64,000 nucleotides of DNA, from the NCBI RefSeq assembly GCF_014384785.1, contig NZ_JACRSU010000005.1, forward strand, positions 124,001-188,000. Reading direction: 5' to 3'. Positions 15,832 through 23,286 of this stretch are shown one piece after another. The stretch is from Congzhengia minquanensis. GTDB taxonomy: Bacteria; Bacillota; Clostridia; UBA1381; UBA9506. The number at the start of each line of letters is the position of its first letter. Position 1 is the first letter of the stretch. A program made the position numbers and the translations under genes. Under the pieces are notes generated by a model. The model saw only the letters and a list, made by a program, of their open reading frames with translations. It searched no databases and was not told where the DNA came from.

Positions 15832-16599
15832 TTATTTTAAGCTATCACGTTTTACCTTTTTAAGCCTTACTATCATTACCATAGGAATTTCTTTGTTGTT
15901 TTTGAAACATTCTTCATAAAATCCATCAATGACAAATCCAGCTCTAAAACAAAGGTTAAAAATATCTTGTATGGAACGATGATAATAAATCTGCTCCTCC
16001 GGTTGCCCTTCAATCGCTATACCATAGTAACTGTGCGGTGTCATATATTTTTCAGTCAACGTGATAAAACAAGGGTGTTGCGTTGCAAAGACAAAAATTC
16101 CGCTTTCCTCCAACAGTTCATAAACAGCCATAAGAAGTGGTTCAATATCCGTAATATCCATAATTGCCATATTAGAAACTGCTTTCGTAAAGGCTCGATT
16201 TCTTTTTAATTCTAATATACTTTCTCTATTGGTCGCATCCGCTACACAAAATTCAATTTGTTTTGCATATTGTGATTGCCGTCTTTTAGCCAATTCTATC
16301 ATTTTTTTGCTGTAATCAAAAGCGACAATCGAAGCGCCTCTTTGTGCAAGATACGAAGAATAATTTCCATTGCCACACGCAATATCCAAAATGTAATCCG
16401 CAGGATTAGGAGATAGAAGTTCCGTTACTTTGGGACGCACTACCTCTCTGTGAAATTCATTAGATTTGTCACCCATTGCATTATCCCAAAATTGTGCGTT
16501 TTTCTCCCAGATTTTTTTACTTTCCTCTGTTCCCATGTTCTCTCCCACTCCCAAAATTTGCCTTTTTGCTTCCATTAAATCTTCCTTACTATATTCCAT
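15832..16599 (-). CDS. Class I SAM-dependent methyltransferase (cargo)
   Basis: 255 residues. Motif I is DIACGNGNYSSYLA (residue about 70), followed by 'VAFDYSKKMIELA' and a 'FVFATQHPCF' strand; the layout is that of small-molecule methyltransferases. AT-rich compared with the mobilization genes, suggesting separate acquisition. ATG 16599 follows GGAGGG. The first 15 residues (MEYSKEDLMEAKRQI) look like the opening of a different small protein often found on tetracycline elements, so this may be a join and the ancestral start may be ATG 16536 (MGTEESKKIW). Substrate unknown. Confidence 0.75.
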   Translation of the reverse strand: MEYSKEDLMEAKRQILGVGENMGTEESKKIWEKNAQFWDNAMGDKSNEFHREVVRPKVTELLSPNPADYILDIACGNGNYSSYLAQRGASIVAFDYSKKMIELAKRRQSQYAKQIEFCVADATNRESILELKRNRAFTKAVSNMAIMDITDIEPLLMAVYELLEESGIFVFATQHPCFITLTEKYMTPHSYYGIAIEGQPEEQIYYHRSIQDIFNLCFRAGFVIDGFYEECFKNNKEIPMVMIVRLKKVKRDSLK

Positions 16600-16812
16600 T
16601 GTTACCCTCCATAACTTCTGATTGTTGCCGTCTTGACTATTATGTATCTTTTCTTTCCAAAATGGTATAGGCTTTTATTTTTATAATGCTGCAAAACTTT
16701 TCTTCTGTAAGGTATTCAAAGGATATTTCCCTTTGCCGCCGCTATTGGAAAGCCAAAAGCAGCGGCTTTTTTACGCGATATGACCGAAAAGTCTAGAAAG
16801 CAGGATATGTCA

Positions 16813-17268
16813 TCATTTGTCATTTCTTCTCAATGTAATAACTGCATGGCATATCAAGCCAAATACAAGAGAAAAACAGCCACCGCCAAATAGTGATGCT
16901 CCCCACCCTGCACCCGACATTGTCATAAAACCGCCAACAAAGAAAATACCAATGCCAAGAAATATCCCGACACCATAAAAAAGTCCAATTGCCATATCAT
17001 ACTTATTAAATTGTCGTTTCTCTTTTTTTTCACATGTTTCCATTTTTGTTATTACCTCCTTCGCAAAATCGTCCATGTGGACTCCAAAAAGAAAACAAAT
17101 TTTTTTCAACGTATTTAAATCGGGTTCATTAACATCTCTCTCCCAATTCGATAGCGCCTGCCGGGTAACATTCAATTCCCCAGCCAGTTCTTCCTGTGTC
17201 ATTCCCGATTGTGTTCGCAGATGACGTATTTGCTTTCCTGTTGTAATATCCGTCTGTTTCTGGTTCAA
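16813..17268 (-). CDS. XRE-family regulator with two membrane segments
   Basis: 151 residues: an N-terminal Cro/CI helix-turn-helix (GKQIRHLRTQSGMTQEELAGELNV, then ALSNWERD) and two hydrophobic segments at about 93-115 and 120-143. Membrane-anchored XRE proteins of this kind are common in Firmicutes and often belong to small autoregulated units. The start is TTG 17268, with AGGAGG seven bases before. Divergent from the tet leader; its target is unknown. Confidence 0.75.
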   Translation of the reverse strand: MNQKQTDITTGKQIRHLRTQSGMTQEELAGELNVTRQALSNWERDVNEPDLNTLKKICFLFGVHMDDFAKEVITKMETCEKKEKRQFNKYDMAIGLFYGVGIFLGIGIFFVGGFMTMSGAGWGASLFGGGCFSLVFGLICHAVITLRRNDK

Positions 17269-17454
17269 AATGGTTCCTCCTCTCTGATGCTGATTTTATC
17301 AATATACGATACATTTATGCAGACAACACCACGGATCGGCTTTTGGCTGGACAATTCCAATCAAACACCACAGCAGACAGCAGAAACCATTCTGAACACC
17401 AGGAAGCCGGTATGATTGTTACATATAAGGGGAAGAAAAATTTCTTTTAAGTAC

Positions 17455-17483
17455 TTGCTTTCCTAAAACTGATGTGATATAAT
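17455..17483 (+). promoter_or_regulatory. Promoter of the tetracycline ribosomal-protection gene
   Basis: TTGCTT (17455-17460), 17-bp spacer, TATAAT (17478-17483), just upstream of the leader peptide. Confidence 0.75.
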
Positions 17484-17512
17484 AGCTTCATTCCAGAAAA
17501 GGAGTAAAAAAT

Positions 17513-17536
17513 ATGCGGCAAGGTATTCTTAAATAA
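17513..17536 (+). CDS. Leader peptide MRQGILK of the tet attenuator
   Basis: Seven-codon ORF with an AAAAGGAG ribosome site. Its coding bases (17517-17533) are nearly complementary to 17609-17626, so ribosome progress over it can change the RNA fold. Short leader peptides of this type are known upstream of tet(M)/tet(W)/tet(O)-group genes. Confidence 0.65.
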   Translation: MRQGILK

Positions 17537-17702
17537 AACTATAATCAAATAGTGGGAACAAAGAATTATGATAGCTCCTTTTGTGGGGGCTTGGTTTTTT
17601 GTACCCAATTTAAGAATACTTTTGCCTTATCAATTTTGACATATTCAAAAAACAGCAATCACAAATAGGTGTATGCTGTATATGTGTATGTCCGCAAATT
17701 AG

Positions 17703-17745
17703 AATCCCCAGTGGTAAAAGTATTTTACTGCTGGGGATTTTTATG
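17703..17745 (+). terminator. Attenuator terminator upstream of the tet gene
   Basis: Long stem AATCCCCAG…GGTAAAA / TTTTACT…CTGGGGATT followed by T-rich sequence, 30 bases before the tet start codon. Together with the leader peptide it forms a transcription attenuator that tetracycline-slowed ribosomes should relieve. Confidence 0.8.
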
Positions 17746-17776
17746 CCCTTTGGGGCTGTAAAGGGAGGACAATCAC

Positions 17777-19696
17777 ATGAAAATAATCAATATCGGCATT
17801 CTGGCCCATGTAGACGCAGGAAAAACTACATTGACAGAAAGTCTGCTATACACCAGTGGAGCGATTGCGGAACAGGGAAACGTGGATAAAGGGACCACAA
17901 GAACAGACACTATGATTTTGGAACGGCAACGGGGAATTACCATTCAGACAGCGGTTACTTCTTTTTATTGGAATGATTATAAAATCAATATCGTGGACAC
18001 TCCCGGTCATATGGATTTTTTAACCGAAGCATACCGCTCTTTATCTGTCCTTGACGGAGCTGTTTTAGTCATTTCAGCAAAAGACGGCGTACAGGCACAA
18101 ACCCGTATATTATTCCATGCGCTTCAGAAAATGGACATTCCGACAATTATCTTTATAAATAAGATAGACCAAAATGGGATCGACCTGCAGTGTGTTTACC
18201 AAAGCATTAAAGATAAACTTACCAGTGATATGATTGTCATGCAGGAGGTTTCCCTGTCGCCAAAGATAACCATGACCGATATTTCTGATTTAGACAAATG
18301 GGATATGATTATTTCCGGAAGCGATGAACTATTAGAACGATATGTTGCAGAGGATTCTTTGGATATACAGGAATTACAATATGAAAAGTGCAAAAGAACC
18401 AGATGCTGCTCTTTGTTTCCTGTTTATCATGGGAGTGCAAAAGACAATTTAGGAACAGAAAAACTGATTGAAGCGATTATAGAAACTTTCATTACAGAAA
18501 CGGACGATATTCAGTCTGAATTATGTGGATATGTTTTTAAGGTTGAGTATACAGAGCGGAAAAAACGGCTTTCTTATTTACGCCTGTATCATGGGACGCT
18601 CCATTTACGGGATACCCTGCTGCTGTCAAAAAAGGAAAAAATAAAGATTACAGAAATGTGTATTCCGTCAAATGGTGAAATCGTCCCGGCTGACCATGCC
18701 TGTCCGGGAGAAATTGTTATTTTAGCTGATGATACTTTGAAACTGAACGATATCCTGGGAAATGAAAAACTCCTGCCTCACAAAACACGGATTGATAATC
18801 CCATGCCATTACTTCGGACAACGGTAGAGCCGCAAAAGCCGGAGCAAAGGGAAGCCCTGTTAAATGCCCTCGCAGAGATTGCTGATACAGACCCTCTTTT
18901 GCATTTTGACATTGATACTGTTACCCATGAGATTATGTTATCTTTTTTGGGAAAAGTACAGTTAGAAGTTATTTGTTCGCTATTAGAAGAAAAATATCAT
19001 GTGGGCGTGGCTATGAAAGAGCCTTCGGTTATTTATCTGGAAAGACCGCAAAAAAAAGCGAGCTGCACGATTCATATTGAAGTGCCGCCGAATCCGTTTT
19101 GGGCATCTATTGGTTTGACTGTAACACCGCTTCCTGTTGGAAGCGGAACACAATATAAAAGCGAGGTATCTCTCGGCTATTTAAACCAAAGTTTTCAAAA
19201 TGCCGTCATGGAGGGTGTGCGTTATGGAATGGAGCAGGGCTTATATGGCTGGGGAGTGACAGACTGCCAAATTTGTTTTGATTATGGAGTTTATTACAGC
19301 CCGGTCAGCACCCCCGCTGATTTTCGTTTTCTTGCGCCTGTCGTGTTGGAGCAGGCATTGAAAAAAGCAGGGACACAACTGTTGGAACCATACCTTTCCT
19401 TTACCCTTTTTGCACCGCAGGAATATCTTTCACGGGCTTATAATGATGCACCAAAGTATTGCGCAATCATTGAATCAACCAGACTTGAAAAAGATGAAGT
19501 TATTTTTAAGGGTGAAATCCCTGCCCGTTGTATCGGTGAATATAGGAATGATCTGAATTTTTATACAAATGGAAGAAGTGTCTGCATTACAGAATTAAAA
19601 GGGTATCAGGAAACTTCCGGCGAGCCTGTATTTCAGCCACGCCGCCCGAACAGCCGTTTAGACAAGATCCGGCATATGTTTCAGAAGATAATGTAA
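17777..19696 (+). CDS. Tetracycline resistance ribosomal-protection GTPase (Tet(M/O/W/32) group)
   Basis: 639-residue EF-G-like GTPase that removes tetracycline from the ribosome. G1 [10 protein letters not shown]3 DTPGH, G4 NKID are all present; the C-terminal '[11 protein letters not shown]' and 'QEYLSRAY' stretches are those of the Tet(O)/Tet(W)/Tet(32) group, length exactly typical (639). It differs from the Tet(O), Tet(W), Tet(32) and Tet(M) sequences I can recall at many positions (for example [31 protein letters not shown]), so it may be a new variant or a mosaic. ATG 17777 follows GGGAGGA. The tet(40)-type gene follows on the same strand, a tandem arrangement reported for tet(O/32/O)-tet(40) in gut Firmicutes. 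Confidence 0.93.
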   Translation: MKIINIGILAHVDAGKTTLTESLLYTSGAIAEQGNVDKGTTRTDTMILERQRGITIQTAVTSFYWNDYKINIVDTPGHMDFLTEAYRSLSVLDGAVLVISAKDGVQAQTRILFHALQKMDIPTIIFINKIDQNGIDLQCVYQSIKDKLTSDMIVMQEVSLSPKITMTDISDLDKWDMIISGSDELLERYVAEDSLDIQELQYEKCKRTRCCSLFPVYHGSAKDNLGTEKLIEAIIETFITETDDIQSELCGYVFKVEYTERKKRLSYLRLYHGTLHLRDTLLLSKKEKIKITEMCIPSNGEIVPADHACPGEIVILADDTLKLNDILGNEKLLPHKTRIDNPMPLLRTTVEPQKPEQREALLNALAEIADTDPLLHFDIDTVTHEIMLSFLGKVQLEVICSLLEEKYHVGVAMKEPSVIYLERPQKKASCTIHIEVPPNPFWASIGLTVTPLPVGSGTQYKSEVSLGYLNQSFQNAVMEGVRYGMEQGLYGWGVTDCQICFDYGVYYSPVSTPADFRFLAPVVLEQALKKAGTQLLEPYLSFTLFAPQEYLSRAYNDAPKYCAIIESTRLEKDEVIFKGEIPARCIGEYRNDLNFYTNGRSVCITELKGYQETSGEPVFQPRRPNSRLDKIRHMFQKIM

Positions 19697-19774
19697 CGTC
19701 TTGCGCAATGCAAGCGTTCATTGCTGGCTATTGCGAAATATCCCAGAAGGCCGGCTCCCAAGGAGGAAACGTCA

Positions 19775-19864
19775 ATGATCCTGCCTTCAGTGATTATACC
19801 TCTATATTTTGTCTGGTGCATTAAGGAAACCTCAGACACGGTAAATATGTCCTATAACTTCTGA
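19775..19864 (+). CDS. Possible 29-residue peptide between the two tet genes
   Basis: ATG with AAGGAGG eight bases upstream; 29 codons, hydrophobic first half (MILPSVIIPLYFVW) and a polar end. It could be a leader peptide controlling the efflux gene 120 bp further on. The rest of the 286-base gap holds a GGAGG/CCTCC hairpin near 19866-19882 and an inverted repeat GTAGTC/GACTAC (19935-19952) just before a TATACT-like box. Confidence 0.45.
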   Translation: MILPSVIIPLYFVWCIKETSDTVNMSYNF

Positions 19865-19982
19865 TGGAGGGGGAACTCCTCCTTCCGTTATATCTATATA
19901 GATTTATTAGATTGGACTTTGTAACTATTAACCAGTAGTCGTTCTTGACTACACCATTATTATACTAGGAGAATGTAACTTC

Positions 19983-21203
19983 ATGTTTGCTAAAAATTCA
20001 AAGGCATATTCTGTCTACCTGCTGTTCCGATTTGTCTGTTCCCTGGCGGTTTCTATGTCCACAGTGCTTTCCATCGTGTACCACCTGGAGGTGGTGCAGC
20101 TGGATGCTTTCCAGCTTGTCCTGGTAGGGACGGTTCTGGAGACCTCCTGCTTTCTGTTCGAGATACCCACCGGTGTGGTGGCGGATTTGTATAGCCGTCG
20201 GCGCTCGGTGCTGATTGGAATGTTCCTCTACGGCCTGGGCTTTCTGATGGAGGGTGCGCTACCGTGGTTCGCGCCGGTTCTGCTGGCCCAGGTTGTCTGG
20301 GGTTGCGGTGATACCTTCATCACCGGCGCTCTGGAGGCGTGGATTGCCTCGGAGGAAGAGGACAAACCCATAGACAAGGTGTTCCTGCGGGGCAGTCAAA
20401 TGGGGCAAATCGGCGGCGTTCTGGGCGTGGTGCTGGGCACACTGCTGGGAAACATAAACCTGCAAATGCCTGTCATCTTGGGGGGCAGTTTGTGCTTGTT
20501 GTTGGGGCTGGTGATGGTTCGCATCATGCCAGAAACCAACTTCTCCCCTGCTATTGAGGAACGGCAGGGCTTGCTTAAAGACTTTGTCTGCCTGTTCAAG
20601 CTCAACCTGGGCTTTGTGAAAGGCGCACCTGTGTTGCTGGCGCTCTTAGCAATCACACTATGCGGGGGACTTGCCAGTGAAGGCTTTGACCGGCTCTCCA
20701 CCGCTCATTTTCTGGATGACACGGTAATACCCGTTATCGGGCCGCTGAACAGCGTCACTTGGTTCGGTGTTATCAGTCTTATCGGCAACGGCTTAGGTAT
20801 TCTGGCTTCTCAGTTGCTCATCGCCCGCATGGAGAAAAAAGGGACTGTCAGCCGAACCAGTGTGGTCATGTCCACCAGCGCCGGGTATATCCTGTGCCTG
20901 GTTCTCTTCGCGGTGGGGCGGAGCTTTTGGTTCATGTTGTTGGTGTTCCTGCTGGCGGGGCTTATGCGCACCATCAAGGAGCCTGTGCTGGCCGCCTGGA
21001 TGAACGACCATGTGGATGAGAAAATGCGCGCCACAGTCTTTTCCACCAGCGGACAGCTGGACTCTTTCGGGCAGATCATCGGCGGGCCTATTGTGGGGCT
21101 GGTAGCCCAGCAGGTGTCCATACCCTGGGGGCTGGTCTGTACCGCTTTCCTGCTGTTGCCCGCGCTGTTCTTAGTGCCGGTGGCGGGAAAGAAGCGGGAT
21201 TGA
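19983..21203 (+). CDS. tet(40): Tetracycline efflux MFS transporter Tet(40)
   Basis: 406-residue major-facilitator protein with about twelve hydrophobic segments, opening MFAKNSKAYSVYLLFRFVCS and with 'FLFEIPTGVVADLYSRRRS' at the loop 2-3 motif; length and sequence match Tet(40)/TetA(P)-type tetracycline exporters as I know them. ATG 19983 follows TAGGAGAATG with a short gap. GC-rich compared with the upstream ribosomal-protection gene, so the pair was assembled from different sources. Together they give efflux plus target protection. Confidence 0.88.
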   Translation: MFAKNSKAYSVYLLFRFVCSLAVSMSTVLSIVYHLEVVQLDAFQLVLVGTVLETSCFLFEIPTGVVADLYSRRRSVLIGMFLYGLGFLMEGALPWFAPVLLAQVVWGCGDTFITGALEAWIASEEEDKPIDKVFLRGSQMGQIGGVLGVVLGTLLGNINLQMPVILGGSLCLLLGLVMVRIMPETNFSPAIEERQGLLKDFVCLFKLNLGFVKGAPVLLALLAITLCGGLASEGFDRLSTAHFLDDTVIPVIGPLNSVTWFGVISLIGNGLGILASQLLIARMEKKGTVSRTSVVMSTSAGYILCLVLFAVGRSFWFMLLVFLLAGLMRTIKEPVLAAWMNDHVDEKMRATVFSTSGQLDSFGQIIGGPIVGLVAQQVSIPWGLVCTAFLLLPALFLVPVAGKKRD

Positions 21204-21224
21204 TATGGCATAGTTAAGTTTACT

Positions 21225-21256
21225 GACGAGCGGGAGATTACTTCCGCTCGTCTTCA
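21225..21256 (+). terminator. Likely terminator after tet(40)
   Basis: GACGAGCGG / CCGCTCGTC stem (9 bp, 10-base loop) with a weak T-run (TTCATTT), 20 bases past the stop. Confidence 0.6.
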
Positions 21257-21345
21257 TTTAGTAGCGCAAAATTTGAGGACTCTTTATTTCCTTATTCGGT
21301 ATAGCGGAGGCGGCTGTCAATTCGACATAATTTTCTTGTGATACT

Positions 21346-22641
21346 TTACCGTACATGAGCATTGTCTTCCGGCACTGTCGCATGTGTTGCTGTTCCGCTC
21401 AATTCCACATTGCTGCACGCAACAGCTACCAGACGGTCTGCTGCGTCGTATGACGCTAAAATGGCAGTTCCCATTCCGAACTGTCCGCTTGTGCTTTTTC
21501 CTGTGACGCTCCATTCAACGGCATCCCCCTTTTTCAAAAGCGAAGCTGCGGCGCCATATTCCACCGTTCCCAACACAAGTGTTTCCTTTTGCGATACCGC
21601 GCCGTCTTCAGAAATTGCCATTACCTCTGCGCTCAGTTCGCTGCCAAAAGCACAGTCCGGCACAGAAAACCGCACAGCCTCCCCAGGCAGACCGTTTAAG
21701 GTGCAAACCGCCGCTTTTTTTCCGTCCTTTTCCTGGCAGATTCGGGTAACCACGGTTTTAACGGGGCCGCTCCCGGCCACATCAGAATGAATCGTGATGG
21801 TCTGTCCCATAAAAAGCGCGCCTTCTGCGCTGCTGGTCACGTTTTGTATGCCGAAGGAGGGTTTTTCTTCCGGCTCCTTCGGCTCTATTGTTAAATCATC
21901 AAAGGATATGTCCATGTAAAGGCTGTTATAGTATTCGGGCGTGTCTGCCTCCGCATTAATTGAAGACACATAGTCCTCCGTAAAATTCCTGGGGTCGTTT
22001 ACCGCATCGGATACCGCACCGAACCGGAACAGAATTTGTGCTTTATATTCTGCCATTTTGCTTTCGTCCATATAAGCGTTCCAAAGCATCTGCGACTGCG
22101 GCGTGAATGGAATGGAAACCTTGTGCCAGCCCGGTGTGCACGTCCCGTCGGCAGAAACAAGACCCGCATCCTCCGGCGACATATCAATCATTGCCGCAGT
22201 TTCAAAGCGGTCTGTATAAATCTCACTCAGTGCGGCATCCTTATAGACCAACATATCCGGGTTGTCCCTTCTGGTATAAAACAGCATAAACCGCAGTTTG
22301 GGCGCTTTTATCACTTCAGCGTTGTTAAATTTGATCCATGTGCTCAAAACATATTCCCGGCCCGGCGTAAACATTAAATTTTTCAGCCCGATTGACGGCT
22401 GATAGTTTTTCCTGTCTGCCCGAAACTGCATGTTCATTGCGCCTGCAGTATCAGCGGCGCCCGGGGTTTCAAAGGTATTTCCCGCTAGGTTGATTTTTGC
22501 ATCTGATAAATCTGCCGCCGACTCAAAACTATTTGCAAACCAGCCTTGTTCATCATGCGCCTTAGATGACGCCGCAAAGCCGGATATGCGCCAGGAAATC
22601 AGTATAAAAAACGACAAAAACATCACAGCAATTTTTTTCAT
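21346..22641 (-). CDS. N-terminal half of a secreted SGNH-hydrolase protein, cut by the mobile element
   Basis: 431 residues: signal peptide (MKKIAVMFLSFFILISW … AAS), a carbohydrate-binding-like beta domain (about 35-235) and a second beta-sandwich. It ends abruptly with …EDNAHVR-stop, where the last two codons and stop lie in the element. The missing part (SGNH catalytic domain) is at 7285-8374. Joining at the GT core gives …NAHVMKLFLW… in frame, a protein of about 790 residues. ATG 22641 follows GAGAGAGGGA; an ATG 14 codons upstream lacks a site. The half protein would be secreted but lacks catalytic residues. Confidence 0.8.
   Translation of the reverse strand: MKKIAVMFLSFFILISWRISGFAASSKAHDEQGWFANSFESAADLSDAKINLAGNTFETPGAADTAGAMNMQFRADRKNYQPSIGLKNLMFTPGREYVLSTWIKFNNAEVIKAPKLRFMLFYTRRDNPDMLVYKDAALSEIYTDRFETAAMIDMSPEDAGLVSADGTCTPGWHKVSIPFTPQSQMLWNAYMDESKMAEYKAQILFRFGAVSDAVNDPRNFTEDYVSSINAEADTPEYYNSLYMDISFDDLTIEPKEPEEKPSFGIQNVTSSAEGALFMGQTITIHSDVAGSGPVKTVVTRICQEKDGKKAAVCTLNGLPGEAVRFSVPDCAFGSELSAEVMAISEDGAVSQKETLVLGTVEYGAAASLLKKGDAVEWSVTGKSTSGQFGMGTAILASYDAADRLVAVACSNVELSGTATHATVPEDNAHVR
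21353..21354. other. Right attachment-site core of the mobile element (2 bp)
   Basis: AC on the plus strand, partner of 8375-8376. The bases just inside the element here (TTTACCGT) and at the left end (CGCAGTATTT) would form the attP arms on excision. Confidence 0.6.
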
Positions 22642-22674
22642 TTTGCATCCCTCTCTCTCTTTAAAATTAATTTT

Positions 22675-22703
22675 AGTATACAATGGCGTTCTTTATACTT
22701 CAA
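22675..22703 (-). promoter_or_regulatory. Promoter of the split SGNH gene
   Basis: TTGAAG (22703-22698), 17-bp spacer, TATACT (22680-22675), reading left. Confidence 0.7.
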
Positions 22704-22712
22704 TACCAATTT

Positions 22713-22751
22713 CGGACATAAATTTATCTAAATCGGACATTAATCGGACAT
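22713..22751. repeat. Three phased direct repeats CGGACAT between divergent promoters
   Basis: Copies start at 22713, 22734 and 22745, i.e. 21 and 11 bp apart, close to two and one turns of the helix, so all face the same side. They lie between the -35 boxes of the two divergent promoters. Probable activator or repressor site. Confidence 0.65.
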
Positions 22752-22767
22752 TTTTAAATAATTACAA

Positions 22768-22796
22768 TTGACACAATGGCTCCCCGCGCTTATAAT
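22768..22796 (+). promoter_or_regulatory. Promoter of the stalk-domain genes
   Basis: TTGACA (22768-22773), 17-bp spacer, TATAAT (22791-22796): full consensus. Confidence 0.85.
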
Positions 22797-22833
22797 AAGT
22801 AGTATAACAAAGGATAGAAAGGTGACGTTTTTT

Positions 22834-23265
22834 ATGAAAAAAATTATAGCTCTTTTATTAACGATTACAGTAGCAGCTTCCCTGTTCGTTTTCACGGCAT
22901 CTGCAGAGGAAACGCCTATTACACTGACCTTTAACGGCAGCCCGGTGGCCTGTGACGTGCCGCCTCAAATTGTAGATGACCGGACGCTGGTCCCCATGCG
23001 CGCCGCTTTGGAGGCTTTAGGCGCCTCCATTTTATGGGACGAAAGTACCAGCACCGTTCACGCTCAAGGGCCGGACGGCACGGTTGTAAGCCTTCAAATC
23101 GGTTCGGACAAGCTGTTTGTTCCCGGTGATGTTATCACCTTAGACGTGCCTGCCAGAATCATTGGCGACAGAACCATGGTACCCATCCGCGCCATTGCGG
23201 AAAGCCTGCACTGCGAAGTGTACTGGGTGCCGGAAAATCGGGAAGTGGCAATTTATAAATATTAA
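22834..23265 (+). CDS. Small secreted copper-amine-oxidase-N (stalk) domain protein
   Basis: 143 residues: signal peptide (MKKIIALLLTITVAASLFVFTASA) then one stalk domain with the paired motifs DDRTLVPMRAALEALGA and GDRTMVPIRAIAESL. Such domains occur in many surface proteins of Clostridia and are thought to be structural or wall-associating. ATG 22834 follows AAAGGTGA; an upstream in-frame TTG overlaps the promoter. Next gene starts 21 bp downstream, so they form an operon. Confidence 0.8.
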   Translation: MKKIIALLLTITVAASLFVFTASAEETPITLTFNGSPVACDVPPQIVDDRTLVPMRAALEALGASILWDESTSTVHAQGPDGTVVSLQIGSDKLFVPGDVITLDVPARIIGDRTMVPIRAIAESLHCEVYWVPENREVAIYKY

Positions 23266-23286
23266 TCTTTTACGGAGATGGTGAAA

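Larger units (their letters stand above)
8377..21352. mobile_element. Mobilizable serine-recombinase element carrying two tetracycline-resistance genes
   Basis: About 13 kb inserted in a chromosomal gene. At the left end lies a large serine recombinase; going right, on the minus strand, are TnpW, a DnaC-like loader, a replication-initiator-like gene, a small Cys protein, relaxase, MobC, an HTH protein, a sigma-like protein, a methyltransferase and a Cro/CI-type regulator. A ribosomal-protection tet gene and a tet(40)-type efflux gene follow on the plus strand. There are no type IV secretion genes, so it should move between cells only with help from another conjugative element. Base composition is mosaic: the backbone is GC-rich, the methyltransferase-to-RPP stretch is AT-rich, the efflux gene is GC-rich again. 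TnpW and the recombinase class recall Tn4451-like elements; sigma/HTH pairing recalls Tn916 orf7/orf8. Confidence 0.88.
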
